Made by a program: the position numbers and the translations under genes. The notes under the pieces are model-generated. The model ran no database searches and was not told the origin of the DNA. It was given only the letters and a program-made list of their open reading frames with translations. A stretch of 64,000 nucleotides of DNA from Dehalococcoidia bacterium (GTDB lineage: Bacteria > Chloroflexota > Dehalococcoidia > Lucifugimonadales > Lucifugimonadaceae), in NCBI GenBank assembly GCA_022819585.1, contig JAJEGY010000001.1, positions 1 through 64,000 of the forward strand, in the 5' to 3' direction. This document shows, piece by piece, positions 11,858-21,381 of the stretch. Numbering within the stretch: position 1 is the first letter of the stretch; each line of letters begins with the position of its first letter.

Positions 11858-12328
11858 ATGCCCGACGAAAAAGGCGCTCCTCCACAAGTCAAAATCGAAT
11901 CTCTCAACGACTATCTGGAAGTGATGTCGAAGGCCGTATTCCAGAGCGGCATGTCGTGGCGGGTTGTGAATGCCAAGTGGCCGGACACTAATGAGGCGTT
12001 TCACGGCTTCGAGATCGGTCGAGTAGCGGCCCTCACCGAGGAAGAGCTAGATGAACTGGCGCAAGATAAACGAGTGATCCGAAATCGCCGGAAACTCGCG
12101 GCGGTCGTCTACAACGCTCAGCGCATCATCGAACTCGACACGGAGCATGGGGGTTTCATCAACTACCTACGATCGCATGGCGATTTCTACGACGTAGCGA
12201 AAGACCTGAGGAAGCAGTTCAAGTTTCTAGGCGACACGGGTTGCTACTTTTTCTTGTATGTGGTTGGCGAGCCAGTTCCGCCGCACGAAGAGTGGATGCG
12301 GGTCAGGGAGCAGTCTGCGCGGAGGTGA
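11858..12328 (+). CDS. Short Tag-like DNA-3-methyladenine glycosylase I
   Basis: Matches the core of the Tag family: MSKAVFQSGMSWRVVNAKWP, EAFHGFEIGRVAALTEEEL and RVIRNRRKLAAVVYNAQRII, ending with KFLGDTGCYFFLYVVGE. Tag removes 3-methyladenine from alkylated DNA. At about 156 aa it lacks the usual N-terminal segment with the zinc-binding cysteine and the C-terminal zinc ligands, so activity is uncertain. I place the start at the ATG at 11858 (MPDEKGAPP); the 52 upstream residues in the track overlap the divergent thiolase-like gene's start and look random. Confidence 0.78.
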   Translation: MPDEKGAPPQVKIESLNDYLEVMSKAVFQSGMSWRVVNAKWPDTNEAFHGFEIGRVAALTEEELDELAQDKRVIRNRRKLAAVVYNAQRIIELDTEHGGFINYLRSHGDFYDVAKDLRKQFKFLGDTGCYFFLYVVGEPVPPHEEWMRVREQSARR

Positions 12329-12390
12329 TGGTGTCCTGCTAAATTACTTGGCAACGTACCGCCCGCGCTAAGTTTGAACAGGAACCCGCC

Positions 12391-13365
12391 GTGAAAGTTG
12401 TAGTCACCCCCATGCCCGGAGGCGTCGGACCGGGAGAACCCGACGATGTCGTCATCCGAGACCTTGAAGCCACGTTCCCAGACATCGACTTCGTCTGGTG
12501 CAAGACGGAGGAGGACCAGCTGATCGCGATCGAAGACGCAGATGCGTACTGCGGTTGGCCGACGCGGAAGGTTTTCCTAGCCGCCAAGAATCTCAAGTGG
12601 ATACACTGCGCGGGCACCGGGATCGACGGGATCATGAAGATACCCGAACTTATCGATTCCAACATCCCGGTAACAAACTCGCGGGAATCGCATGTGAGTC
12701 CGATGGCGACGCATGTATTTGCGCTCATCACGTCGTTGGCTCAACGTTTGCCGGAGATGTTGCCGCAACAGATGGCGCGGGAGTGGCGGCCGGAGGATTA
12801 TGGATGGAGGCAGATCGAGCTTGAGGGGTCGGTTCTCGGCATCTACGGTTTTGGGAATATCGGACGGAGAGTTGCCAAGCGCGCCTTGGGCTTCGATATG
12901 CGGGTCTATGCGGTGGACAAGCATCCACGAACGTCCGAATTTGCGGAGGAGGTTTGGGGATTGGACAGGCTAGATGATCTGGTGGCGATGTCGGATTGGT
13001 TTGTTGTGGCCTGTCCTTACACTGACGAGTCGATGAACTCGATAGATCAGCGGCGGATCGGGATGATGAAGCCTACGGCGCACATCATCGTCATATCCCG
13101 AGGTGGCATTGTTGACGAAACGGCGATGTGCGAGGCGATCCGTAACGGTGAGCTGGCGGGAGCCGGGTTAGATGCGATGGAGCCTGAGCCGCCTGATCCT
13201 GACAGTCTGCTCTGGGACACGCCGAATGTGATCTTCTCGCCTCACGCGTCGGCGTTGGTGCCAGACATGTATCTCGGCAGACGAGAAGTGTTTAAGGCGA
13301 ATCTGCGGCGGTATCTTGTTGGGGAGCCGTTTATCTATGAGTGTGACAAGGCGGCAGGGTATTAG
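12391..13365 (+). CDS. D-isomer-specific 2-hydroxyacid dehydrogenase
   Basis: NAD(P)-dependent oxidoreductase interconverting 2-hydroxy and 2-keto acids. The 324-aa protein has the Rossmann motif GFGNIGRR (153-160). The catalytic trio is Arg237 in ISRGGIVDE, a glutamate in MEPEPP (about 264-266) and His285 in SPHAS. The start is GTG with AGGAA upstream. The exact substrate cannot be read from sequence; glyoxylate/hydroxypyruvate-type or sugar-acid-derived substrates are possible. It stands alone between the Tag-like gene and a convergent NIPSNAP gene. Confidence 0.92.
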   Translation: MKVVVTPMPGGVGPGEPDDVVIRDLEATFPDIDFVWCKTEEDQLIAIEDADAYCGWPTRKVFLAAKNLKWIHCAGTGIDGIMKIPELIDSNIPVTNSRESHVSPMATHVFALITSLAQRLPEMLPQQMAREWRPEDYGWRQIELEGSVLGIYGFGNIGRRVAKRALGFDMRVYAVDKHPRTSEFAEEVWGLDRLDDLVAMSDWFVVACPYTDESMNSIDQRRIGMMKPTAHIIVISRGGIVDETAMCEAIRNGELAGAGLDAMEPEPPDPDSLLWDTPNVIFSPHASALVPDMYLGRREVFKANLRRYLVGEPFIYECDKAAGY

Positions 13366-13374
13366 TCCGCCTCC

Positions 13375-13701
13375 TCACTGCATCGGCGAATAATCCGTTG
13401 GAGCCAGCAAACGGTTCTCTACGTTCTTAACTAAGATGCCGTCTTTGTGAGATTCTTCGAAGACGCGTTGCCACTCGGGGTCGGCTCGGAAGCTGGCCCA
13501 TGCTTCGGCTCTTTGGTTGTGGTCTTCAAAGGCAACTAGGTAGACGAGTTGGTTGCTGTTCGGACCGACGTCGTGGGTCCAGTAGCCGATGTTCTTGATA
13601 CCGTGCTTCTCGAAGAGGGCCATGGTGTGGTTTCTGAAGCGGTCGTTGAGGTTCGGCAGTTTGCCAGCGAAGCATTCGTAGATTCGGAGTTCGTAGATCA
13701 T
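13375..13701 (-). CDS. NIPSNAP family protein
   Basis: A 108-aa ferredoxin-like alpha/beta-barrel protein. It has the family opening MIYELRIYECFAGKLPNLNDRF and the closing RADPEWQRVFEESHKDG, with the GYW segment after the KHGIKNI stretch. Members in bacteria are often stress-related or accessory to catabolic enzymes, but no reaction is established. An ATG with TAGGAG about 9 nt upstream supports the start. It is convergent with the 2-hydroxyacid dehydrogenase, separated by 9 nt. Confidence 0.88.
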   Translation of the reverse strand: MIYELRIYECFAGKLPNLNDRFRNHTMALFEKHGIKNIGYWTHDVGPNSNQLVYLVAFEDHNQRAEAWASFRADPEWQRVFEESHKDGILVKNVENRLLAPTDYSPMQ

Positions 13702-13778
13702 GGTGTGGGCTCCTAGGGATGGAGATTGGTTTCAGTCACTCGATATCGTATCGCGCCGTTAACTCCGGTGACCTGTAG

Positions 13779-14600
13779 TCAACTCGAGCGCGAGTAGTGT
13801 GATTCGGCATCGCCAGGAAATTTGCCTTCTCCGACGTCATCAACATATTGTTTGACGGCGTCCACGATCACTCCTGCCAAGTCGCCGTAGTGGCCTGCGT
13901 GGCGCGGGCGGAACGTCGGGTCGAGGCCTAGCATGTCGTGGAAGACTTGGATTTGTCCGTCGCAGTGTGGGCCTGCACCGATGCCGATCGTGGGGATACT
14001 CAACTGCTCGGTTATCTCTTTTGACAGCTCTGACGGCATGAGTTCCAGCACTATTGAGTATGCTCCGGCGCGTTCGACTGCGAGGGCGTCCTCGATGACA
14101 CGCTGCGCGTTTGCGCCTCGACCTTGGACACGATATCCGCCGAAGGAGTGGATGGACTGGGGTGTGAAGCCTACGTGCCCCATGACAGGGATCCCCGCCG
14201 AAACCATGGCCTGTATCGTCTCCTCGACCGCGATCCCTCCCTCGAGCTTCACGGATTGGGCGCCACCCTCTTTCATGAGGCGGACAGCGTTGCGGACAGC
14301 TGTCGGGATGTCTGACTGGTAGCTGCCGAACGGCATGTCTGCGACTACGAAGGCACGTTTGGCACCGCGTGTAACTGCGGCCGTCGCGCGTACCATGTCA
14401 TCGACCGTTACCGGGACCGTCGAGTCGTATCCAAGAACCACGTTTCCGAGACTGTCGCCGACCAATATAGCCGGCATCCCTGCAGCATCGGTCAACAGCG
14501 CCTGATTGTAGTCGTACGCCGTCACCATGGGGATCAACTCGCCCCGATCTTTGGCGGTCTGGAAGTAGCGGACGGTGAGCCGTCGCGGAGGTTCTGTCAT
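13779..14600 (-). CDS. panB: 3-methyl-2-oxobutanoate hydroxymethyltransferase
   Basis: First committed step of pantothenate synthesis: adds a hydroxymethyl group from methylene-tetrahydrofolate to 2-oxoisovalerate. Family motifs are present in order: [61 protein letters not shown] and [22 protein letters not shown] start at the ATG at 14600 ([10 protein letters not shown]), giving 273 aa; the extra residues in the track ([12 protein letters not shown]) are not family-like. The window also holds coaD, so two CoA-pathway enzymes are encoded here, but they are not adjacent. Confidence 0.97.
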   Translation of the reverse strand: MTEPPRRLTVRYFQTAKDRGELIPMVTAYDYNQALLTDAAGMPAILVGDSLGNVVLGYDSTVPVTVDDMVRATAAVTRGAKRAFVVADMPFGSYQSDIPTAVRNAVRLMKEGGAQSVKLEGGIAVEETIQAMVSAGIPVMGHVGFTPQSIHSFGGYRVQGRGANAQRVIEDALAVERAGAYSIVLELMPSELSKEITEQLSIPTIGIGAGPHCDGQIQVFHDMLGLDPTFRPRHAGHYGDLAGVIVDAVKQYVDDVGEGKFPGDAESHYSRSS

Positions 14601-14711
14601 ATTGCAATTATCTACGTTGGAGGGTATCTGAACTGGATTCATAGAATTTGGAGGATCGGGGCTGGGTTTGGGGTTTCGGTTGTTTGCCCACCCTCCGCCT
14701 CCCACTATCCT

Positions 14712-14738
14712 TGGGTTCTCGTTTTCGTGGGAATGACG
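14712..14738. repeat. Degenerate copy of an ATTCC...GGAATGACG palindromic repeat
   Basis: TGGGTTCTCGTTTTCG followed by TGGGAATGACG matches about two thirds of positions of the element at 19794-19820, including the terminal GGAATGACG. It lies in the divergent panB-purE intergenic region. Such dispersed elements are common in intergenic DNA of environmental bacteria. Confidence 0.45.
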
Positions 14739-14795
14739 AGGAAGGAAATTCGACGGATATCGCCTTGGATTTTTGATTAGTTTAGGATTCTGGGA

Positions 14796-15314
14796 ATGAG
14801 TGAGAATGCGAATGGTCCTTTGGTTTCAGTGATAATGGGCAGCCGGTCGGACTTGCCTACGATGCGTCATGCGGCGGAGGTTTTGGGGGAGTTGGGGATT
14901 AGTCATGAAGTGCGGATTGTTTCGGCGCACCGGACGCCGAGGTTGATGACGGAGTTCGCGAAGGAGGCTAAGGATCGGGGGGTGAAGGTGATAATCGCAG
15001 GGGCTGGTGGTGCGGCGCATCTGCCGGGGATGGTTGCAGCAAACACGAATCTGCCGGTGATCGGGGTGCCGGTGGAGAGTTCGGCTTTGAGCGGGCTGGA
15101 TTCGTTGCTGTCGATAGTTCAGATGCCGCGGGGAGTGCCGGTGGCTACGGTTGCGATCGGGAGGTCGGGAGCGGTGAATGCGGGGTTGTTGGCGGCGCAG
15201 ATTGTGGGGACGTTTGACGAGGAGGTTTTTGCGCGGTTGGTGGAGCGTAGGGAGAGTGCGGAGGCGGAGGTTTTGGGGGGGACGTTTGTTGGTGAGGAAG
15301 ATCTGACGGGGTAG
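14796..15314 (+). CDS. purE: N5-carboxyaminoimidazole ribonucleotide mutase
   Basis: Converts N5-CAIR to CAIR in purine synthesis, acting after PurK. The 172-aa protein has the class I PurE signature [13 protein letters not shown], the active-site SAHRTPRLM and the glycine-rich [15 protein letters not shown]. It is followed by purK after 13 nt, the common purEK arrangement. The gene is strikingly G/T-rich on the coding strand compared with ligA at the other end of the window. Confidence 0.97.
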   Translation: MSENANGPLVSVIMGSRSDLPTMRHAAEVLGELGISHEVRIVSAHRTPRLMTEFAKEAKDRGVKVIIAGAGGAAHLPGMVAANTNLPVIGVPVESSALSGLDSLLSIVQMPRGVPVATVAIGRSGAVNAGLLAAQIVGTFDEEVFARLVERRESAEAEVLGGTFVGEEDLTG

Positions 15315-15327
15315 ATCGGTTTCAGGG

Positions 15328-16485
15328 ATGTCAGGACGAGAATTGCACCCCGGTTCGGCCATCGGGATTTTTGGTGGTGGACAGTTGGGTCGGATGTTGG
15401 CTGTGGCCGCGCGGGTGATGGGGTATCGGACGATTTCGTTGGGTCCGGCAGTGGATTGTCCAGCTTCACAGGTTACGGATTTTCATATCGCGGCTGCGTA
15501 TGATGATTTGGGTGCTGCTGAGGAGTTGGCGGAGCGGTCGGATGTTGTGACGTATGAGTTTGAGAATGTGGATGCGGCTGCGATCGAGAGGATTGCGGAG
15601 TTGAAGCCGGTGTTTCCTTCGCCATCGGTGCTAAGGGTTTGTCAGGATCGGGAGATTGAGAAATCGACGATGAGGGAGTTGGGGATCGGGGTACCGGAGT
15701 TTCGGGTTGTTCGGAGTGTGAGGGAGGCGGTTGAGGCTGTGGGGGAGATTGGAGCGCCGGTGGTGATGAAGACTACTCGGTGGGGGTATGACGGTAAGGG
15801 ACAGAGCGTGGTTCGGGATGATGGTGAGGCTGCGTCAGCGTTTGATGGTTTGGGAGGGACAGAGGATGCGCCGGTGATTGTTGAGGGGTTTGTGGATTTT
15901 GAGATGGAGGTTTCCGTGGTTTGTGCTCGGAATTTGGATGGGGAGATGCGGACATTTCCGGTTTCGGAGAATGTGCATGTCGAAGGGATTTTGGATACGT
16001 CGATTGTTCCGGCGCGGTGTTCGGATGAGATGAAGGCCGAGGCAGAACGGGTGGCGATGCGAATTGCTGAGGGTTTGGATGTAGTCGGACTGATAGCGGT
16101 GGAGATGTTTGTGACGCGGGATGGCGAGGTTTTGGTAAATGAGTTAGCGCCGCGTCCGCATAATTCGGGGCATTACACGATTGAGGGTTGCGAGACTTCG
16201 CAGTTCGAGCAGTTGGCGCGAATCATGTTGGGAATGCCGATGGGTGATGTGGGATTGCGCTCGCCTACGGTGATGGTGAATCTGTTAGGTGATGTGTGGG
16301 AGGCGACTGATGGGTCGCCGGATTGGGCGGCGGTATTGGGGATCGAGAGGGCGCATCTGCATCTTTATGGGAAGTCTGGTTATCGGGTTGGTCGTAAGAT
16401 GGGTCATATAACGATTACGGGTGAGACGGCAGAAGAGGCGTTAGCAGTTGCGGTCGCTGCGCGTGAAGCGGCGGCGTGTGCTTGA
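15328..16485 (+). CDS. purK: 5-(carboxyamino)imidazole ribonucleotide synthase
   Basis: ATP-grasp enzyme that carboxylates AIR with bicarbonate to N5-CAIR, feeding PurE directly upstream. The 385-aa protein has the N-terminal IGIFGGGQLGRMLAVAA, the ATP-binding PVVMKTTRWGYDGKGQ loop and the metal-binding VNELAPRPHNSGHYT segment. The TYEFENVD motif is also typical. Start ATG at 15328. Start-to-stop spacing suggests co-transcription with purE and possibly with the K+ channel gene that begins 19 nt after it. Confidence 0.97.
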   Translation: MSGRELHPGSAIGIFGGGQLGRMLAVAARVMGYRTISLGPAVDCPASQVTDFHIAAAYDDLGAAEELAERSDVVTYEFENVDAAAIERIAELKPVFPSPSVLRVCQDREIEKSTMRELGIGVPEFRVVRSVREAVEAVGEIGAPVVMKTTRWGYDGKGQSVVRDDGEAASAFDGLGGTEDAPVIVEGFVDFEMEVSVVCARNLDGEMRTFPVSENVHVEGILDTSIVPARCSDEMKAEAERVAMRIAEGLDVVGLIAVEMFVTRDGEVLVNELAPRPHNSGHYTIEGCETSQFEQLARIMLGMPMGDVGLRSPTVMVNLLGDVWEATDGSPDWAAVLGIERAHLHLYGKSGYRVGRKMGHITITGETAEEALAVAVAAREAAACA

Positions 16486-16503
16486 GGGTTTGAGCGAGCA
16501 GTC

Positions 16504-17577
16504 ATGCCAGCATTTGTAGTTTCAGCGCCTTCCGAGTCGCGGCGGTTGATCCGTCGTCGGCGTTGGAATTTGTTCCGCGGGATAATGGCGCTGTTGACGG
16601 TGCTGGCGATCGGTGTGGTTGGTTTCAAGGTGATCGAGGGTGATGATTGGACGTGGATGGATGCGGCGTATATGTCGGTGATCACGATGTCGACGGTGGG
16701 ATTTGAGGAAGTGAGGCCGCTGAGCGAGCTGGGGCGGGTGTTTTCGATAGTGATAATCATCACCGGGGTGGGGGCGTTTGCGTATACATTTGCGACATTG
16801 GGGGAGCAATTGATATCAGGTCAGCTAGTTTCGAACTTGCGGCAACGCGGGACAGAGGCGATGATGCGGCGGTTGAAGGGTCATCACATCGTGGTGGGTT
16901 ACGGCGATACGGGGACGATTGTGGCGTCGGAGTTGAATGCCACGCTGGGAACACGAGTGGTGGTTATCGACAACAACGGCGAGGCGGTTCGGAACGCGTC
17001 AGAGGATGGTTACATCGGTATCCATGGTGATGGCGGTCAGGACGAGGTGTTGATGAAGGCTGGGATTGAACGTGCGTCGAGTTTGATCTGCACAGTGTCG
17101 CCGGATTCGGCGGCGTTGATGACGGTGTTGACGGCGCATGTTATGGCGCCGGAGCTGGAGATTGTTGCGAAGGCGACGCTGCCGGAGTCGGAATCGAAGC
17201 TACTGCGTGCGGGCGCTTCAAACGTGGTGTCGATGCATCACATTGCTGCTCGGAGCATCGTGGAGGCGATATTGGATCAGGACGCGCCGATGGAGATCGG
17301 GAACGCGGCGATCGAAGTAGAAGGCGGACGGTTGGCAGTGATTACGGAAGAGGTAGTGGTGATTCGCGGCGGCGGGTACGACGGCAAGACAATTGGAGAA
17401 TGTGGCGTCGCTACGGCTAGCCGGGCCGATGTAGTCGCAATGCGGCGCGGGGATTCAGGAGGGATTATCGACGTAACCGACGATGTTGTTATGCGCGGCG
17501 GCGACGCGTTGATTTTGATCGGTGCGCCCGCGCATGTCGAAGGGGCGGTTGAGGTTTTGATGCGGGGTCAGGAGTAA
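16504..17577 (+). CDS. Two-TM potassium channel with RCK (TrkA-N/TrkA-C) domains
   Basis: Membrane K+ channel of the MthK/Kch type. The first helix (about 24-42) is followed by the pore loop and the selectivity filter TVGFE (64-68), then a second helix (about 77-97). A cytoplasmic RCK N domain begins at HHIVVGYGDTG (127-137), a Rossmann fold that binds nucleotide or ions, and an RCK C domain occupies about 275-355. The filter is TVGFE rather than TVGYG, as in several prokaryotic RCK channels. It starts 19 nt after purK; no functional link with purines is known. Confidence 0.92.
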   Translation: MPAFVVSAPSESRRLIRRRRWNLFRGIMALLTVLAIGVVGFKVIEGDDWTWMDAAYMSVITMSTVGFEEVRPLSELGRVFSIVIIITGVGAFAYTFATLGEQLISGQLVSNLRQRGTEAMMRRLKGHHIVVGYGDTGTIVASELNATLGTRVVVIDNNGEAVRNASEDGYIGIHGDGGQDEVLMKAGIERASSLICTVSPDSAALMTVLTAHVMAPELEIVAKATLPESESKLLRAGASNVVSMHHIAARSIVEAILDQDAPMEIGNAAIEVEGGRLAVITEEVVVIRGGGYDGKTIGECGVATASRADVVAMRRGDSGGIIDVTDDVVMRGGDALILIGAPAHVEGAVEVLMRGQE

Positions 17578-17593
17578 CGACCCCCAAGCATGA

Positions 17594-17614
17594 GGGCAAC
17601 CACAAGGGTCGCCC
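17594..17614. repeat. GGGCAACC hairpin repeat
   Basis: GGGCAACC, loop ACAA, then GGGTCGCCC gives an imperfect 8-bp stem with one A-C mismatch. It resembles the core of the terminator hairpin at 25942-25968 (GGGGCAACC/GGTTGCCCC). It sits between convergent genes for the K+ channel and the YjhG-like dehydratase, overlapping neither, and may serve as a weak bidirectional transcript end. Confidence 0.55.
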
Positions 17615-19651
17615 CTACGTGACGGGTTCGCGTTGTTTTTGGAGTGCCTCTTTGCCGGCATTTAGGGTTTCGATGATGGAGTCGGTGTCGAAGACGCAGC
17701 CGCCCCAGATGCCGCCGGATGCAGATTGGAGTGCGGCCCAGAGTCGCGAGTCGTCGGGGATTTGTGGATGGGGAGTCAGGTTATCAGGGGTTGGTCGGTC
17801 TTCGAGTTCTTGGGTGCCCCAGTTGGCACCGTGGTAGGTGTCGTTTTCACCGACGAGATTTATGGAGCCGGTGAGGTTGGTGCGATCAATGATGATTTCG
17901 ACAAGGTCGCCTTCTCGAACGCGTCCGATGGGGCCGCCTGCGAGTGCTTCGGGTCCGACATGCCCGATACATGCTCCAGTTGAGACTCCGGAGAACCGGG
18001 CGTCGGTGATGAGGGCGACGTGTTTGCCATAGGAGAGGTGTTTGAGCGCGGCGGTGATTTGGTAGAGCTCTTCCATGCCTGTGCCTAAGGGTCCGCCGCA
18101 GTTGACGATCATGATGTCGCCAGCTTTGATCTTGTGGTCATCGTCGCGGGTCTTGATAGCCGCGATGGCATCGCGTTCGGATGTGAAGACGCGGGCTTTG
18201 CCGGTGTTTCGGTAAACGCCATCGTCATCGACGACTGTTGGGTCGATGGCGGTGGACTTGATGACTGAGCCTTGCGGCGCGAGGTTTCCGCCGGGGAATG
18301 TGACGGTGCTGGTGAGGCCTTTGGATTTCGCGCGGTCAGCAGACATGATGACGTTGTCGGGGTCTATTCCGTCAACGTTTCGGAGGTAGTTGCGCATGTC
18401 TTGGCGTCGATCAGAGGCTTCCCACCAATCCAAGTTCTCATCGAGGGACTGTCCGGTGGCGGTTAGGACTGTGGTGTCGAGGAGGCCTAGATTGCGTAGG
18501 TGGAGCATGACCTCGGGTACGCCTCCAGCGGCGTAGAGCTGCGCGGTAGGGTGTCCGATGGGACCGTTGGGGAGGACATCTACGATGCGGGGGACTTCGT
18601 CGTTGACCCGTCGCCAGTCGTCGACATTCATTCGTCTTCGTCCGGCGGCGTGAGCGATCGCGGGGGTGTGGAGTAGAAGATTGGTGGAGCCTCCACATGC
18701 TGCATGGACGACCATTGCGTTTTCAAATGCGGCGTCGGTGAGGATGTCGTTGGACTTGATGCCGCGGTTTTCGGCCATGACGAGTGCGCGTGCGGATCGA
18801 ACGGCGACATCGAACCATGCGGGGGTTCCGGAGGGAGATAGTGCGCCGTGGGTGATGGCTAGTCCGAGGGCTTCAGATACGACTTGAGACGTTCCGGCAG
18901 TTCCGAGGAACTGGCACCCGCCGCCGGGGGAGGCGCAGGCGCGGCATCCGACGTCTTGTGCATATTCGAGGGTGACTTCGCCTTGCGCGAATCGGGCACC
19001 GATGGACTGGATCATGCCAGCATCTTCGCCGGATTTAGGGGCGAGAGTGACGCCGCCGGGGACGACTACTACAGGTTTGTCACGGAGTCCGGCGACGGCC
19101 ATCATCATTGCGGGTAGGCCTTTGTCGCAGGATGCGATGCCTAAGACGCCGCGGGCGGTTGGTAGAGACCGGGCCTGGCGTCGGAAGACCTGAGCTGCAT
19201 CGTTCCTGTATGGCAGGGAGTCCATCATGCCCGTAGTGCCCTGCGTTCGACCATCGCACGGGTCGGAGCAGAAAGTGGCGAAGGGGAGGCCGTTCAAACG
19301 GTCGAACTCTTCAGAAGCGGCCTTGACCATTGAGGAGAGTTCGAAGTGTCCGGTGTGTAGGCCGAGGGCGACTGGTGTGCCGTCTTCTTCTCGGAGGCCG
19401 CCAGCGGTAGCAAGGATGATGAACTGCTTCCGCATGAGTTCAGCAGGATTCCATCCCATTCCCGCGTTTTGGGTCATGCCGAAGTGATCACCGCTGGGAC
19501 TGTTGGTGAGGAAATCGGCAGTGAAGGGGAGGACACCTGAGGGCCCGTCAGCACGGGTGCGGATTTCGCGTAATCCGGCTGGTTGTTCAGTGCCTAGAAC
19601 ATCTTCCGGGGTGAGTTCTGTGGTCTCGTTGCTGCCGTTTTTGGTGGTCAT
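17615..19651 (-). CDS. IlvD/Edd-family sugar-acid dehydratase (YjhG/YagF type)
   Basis: Fe-S dehydratase removing water from a sugar acid, most likely D-xylonate. At 678 aa it is about 100 residues longer than dihydroxy-acid dehydratase IlvD. Throughout it follows E. coli YjhG/Yag[19 protein letters not shown] near the start, [52 protein letters not shown], and [19 protein letters not shown]. The cysteines in SDPCDG, ASCDKG and GCRACA are the expected cluster ligands. A homology-only pipeline may call it ilvD, but the length and motif set favour a pentonate dehydratase. The next gene (livG-like) is divergent. Confidence 0.88.
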   Translation of the reverse strand: MTTKNGSNETTELTPEDVLGTEQPAGLREIRTRADGPSGVLPFTADFLTNSPSGDHFGMTQNAGMGWNPAELMRKQFIILATAGGLREEDGTPVALGLHTGHFELSSMVKAASEEFDRLNGLPFATFCSDPCDGRTQGTTGMMDSLPYRNDAAQVFRRQARSLPTARGVLGIASCDKGLPAMMMAVAGLRDKPVVVVPGGVTLAPKSGEDAGMIQSIGARFAQGEVTLEYAQDVGCRACASPGGGCQFLGTAGTSQVVSEALGLAITHGALSPSGTPAWFDVAVRSARALVMAENRGIKSNDILTDAAFENAMVVHAACGGSTNLLLHTPAIAHAAGRRRMNVDDWRRVNDEVPRIVDVLPNGPIGHPTAQLYAAGGVPEVMLHLRNLGLLDTTVLTATGQSLDENLDWWEASDRRQDMRNYLRNVDGIDPDNVIMSADRAKSKGLTSTVTFPGGNLAPQGSVIKSTAIDPTVVDDDGVYRNTGKARVFTSERDAIAAIKTRDDDHKIKAGDIMIVNCGGPLGTGMEELYQITAALKHLSYGKHVALITDARFSGVSTGACIGHVGPEALAGGPIGRVREGDLVEIIIDRTNLTGSINLVGENDTYHGANWGTQELEDRPTPDNLTPHPQIPDDSRLWAALQSASGGIWGGCVFDTDSIIETLNAGKEALQKQREPVT

Positions 19652-19793
19652 GGCGGTGGTCTCGAAGGGACTATCTGACGAATTTGGGATGTCGTCTCAG
19701 TGCAGTTTTTCACCTATATAATCGGTTGGCGAAAGTATAGAAGATGGCGTCGTGTAGGGGTTTGATCGCATTCCCCCGTTACCCCGCCCCTCT

Positions 19794-19820
19794 GGATTCC
19801 GGCCTTCACCGGAATGACGG
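19794..19820. repeat. Palindromic intergenic repeat at the 5' side of livG
   Basis: ATTCCGG (19796-19802), loop CCTTCA, CCGGAAT (19809-19815), followed by GACGGAG. The same pattern recurs in weaker form at 14712-14738. It ends only about 27 nt before the TTG start of the livG-like gene, so it forms part of that gene's leader. Confidence 0.75.
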
Positions 19821-19846
19821 AGATCCCGTGAAGGCGTGAAGCTGGA

Positions 19847-20620
19847 TTGACAGAGCCGATTCTGAAGGTTGAGGACGCGGTCTGCGCGTTCGGGGGATTG
19901 CGCGCGGTCGACAACTGTTCGTTCGAGGTTGAGGCGGGGACGATCACGGGTTTGATCGGACCGAATGGTGCCGGGAAGTCGACGATGTTCAATCTGATCA
20001 CGGATATGGTGCCGTTGCAGAGCGGTCGAATCTTCTTTGACGGGCGACGGTTGGATGGGATTCCTCCGCATTCGGTTGCCCGACGGGGTGTGGCTAGGAC
20101 TTTTCAGATACCAGGTGAGTTGGGTCGGATGACAGTGTTGGAGAATTTGGCGCTGGTACCAGAGGGACAGATTGGAGAGGCGATGTTCACGTCGGTGTTT
20201 GCGCCGATGTTGGTGAGGAGACAGGAGGAGAACATACGGGCGCAGGCGAGGGAGGTGTTGGAGCTTTTGCTGTTGGATCATCTTGAAACGGAGTTGGCAG
20301 CGAACCTCTCTACAGGGCAGAAGAAGCTTTTGGAGATTGGTCGGGCGTTGATGGCGTCGCCGAAGCTGGTTCTATTGGATGAACCGGCGGCGGGAGTGAA
20401 TCCCACGTTGATGCAGAACATCGTTCGAACGATTAAGAATTTGAGGGATGAGCAGAATATCACGTGGGTGATCGTGGAGCATGATGTTCCGCTGATCATG
20501 GAGATGTGTGATTCGGTGATCGTGATGGCGGAGGGGAAAGTGATCGCGCATGGGACGCCGGAGGAGGTGCGGAGCGATGCGCGGGTTTTGGAAGCGTATC
20601 TCGGGGGGATCGAGGCGTGA
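19847..20620 (+). CDS. livG: Branched-chain amino acid-type ABC transporter ATPase (LivG family)
   Basis: ATP-binding subunit powering import by the permeases encoded downstream. The 257-aa protein has Walker A GPNGAGKS, the LivG-specific GVARTFQIPGELGRMTVLENL, signature LSTGQKKLLEIGRAL, Walker B VLLDEPAAGVNP and the H-loop VIVEHDV. The start is TTG at 19847: an in-frame stop lies at 19829 and no ATG or GTG intervenes. No good Shine-Dalgarno is visible; a palindromic repeat lies just upstream. Its end overlaps livF by 4 nt (GTGA). The substrate may be an amino acid, amide or organic acid; LivG-type systems vary. Confidence 0.9.
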   Translation: MTEPILKVEDAVCAFGGLRAVDNCSFEVEAGTITGLIGPNGAGKSTMFNLITDMVPLQSGRIFFDGRRLDGIPPHSVARRGVARTFQIPGELGRMTVLENLALVPEGQIGEAMFTSVFAPMLVRRQEENIRAQAREVLELLLLDHLETELAANLSTGQKKLLEIGRALMASPKLVLLDEPAAGVNPTLMQNIVRTIKNLRDEQNITWVIVEHDVPLIMEMCDSVIVMAEGKVIAHGTPEEVRSDARVLEAYLGGIEA

Positions 20621-21381
20621 GCTCTGCGGCTGCGGATAATGGGACCCCTCCGGCGCTTGAGATTGCGGATTTGGAGGCGGGTTATGGGCCGACTGTGATC
20701 GCTCGTGGGATTTCTATTGTTGTGAACAAGGGCGAGATGGTCACGATAATCGGGCCGAACGGATCTGGCAAGTCGACGACGATCAAGGCGATATTCGGTT
20801 TGGCGGATGTTGAAGGTGGATCGATACGGCTGCACGGTGAGGACATAACGGGTGAGCGTGCTGACAGGTTGATTGCGAAGGGGGTCGGGTACGTGCCGCA
20901 GGCAGGGAACATCTTCCCTACTTTGTCGGTTCGGGAGAATGTGGAGATGGGGGCGTTTACCTTGCATGGGGATCTGGACGCACGGATTGAGAAGGTACAG
21001 GATCTGTTTCCGCTTTTGAGAGAACGGTGGAAAGAGAATGCGGGGCACCTGTCGGGTGGTCAACGCCAGATGTTGGCGTTGGCGAGGGCTTTAGTGGCGG
21101 AACCGAGCGTATTGCTGTTGGATGAGCCGACTGCAGGGTTGGCACCGCAGATCGTAGATCAAGTTTTGGAGCAGATTCGCGAGATTAATCGGAGCGGGGT
21201 TTCGATATTGCTGGTGGAGCAGAACGCGATCAAAGCGTTGCGGCATAGCGATAGGGCTTATGTGCTGGCTCGCGGGCGGAACTTCTTCGACGACACGGCT
21301 GACGGGCTTTTGAACAATCCGGATATCGGTCGGGTCTTCTTAGGACTAGGCGGAGCAGATGAGGAAGGCTCGGATGGTTAA
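20617..21381 (+). CDS. livF: Branched-chain amino acid-type ABC transporter ATPase (LivF family)
   Basis: Second ATPase of the importer. The 254-aa protein has Walker A GPNGSGKST, GYVPQAGNIFPTLSVRENVEMG (the LivF-type Q-loop region), signature LSGGQRQMLALARAL, Walker B LLLDEPTAGLAP and the H-loop region LLVEQNA. GTG start overlapping the livG stop. It overlaps the livH start by about 8-23 nt depending on which livH start is used. Confidence 0.93.
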   Translation: MSSAAADNGTPPALEIADLEAGYGPTVIARGISIVVNKGEMVTIIGPNGSGKSTTIKAIFGLADVEGGSIRLHGEDITGERADRLIAKGVGYVPQAGNIFPTLSVRENVEMGAFTLHGDLDARIEKVQDLFPLLRERWKENAGHLSGGQRQMLALARALVAEPSVLLLDEPTAGLAPQIVDQVLEQIREINRSGVSILLVEQNAIKALRHSDRAYVLARGRNFFDDTADGLLNNPDIGRVFLGLGGADEEGSDG

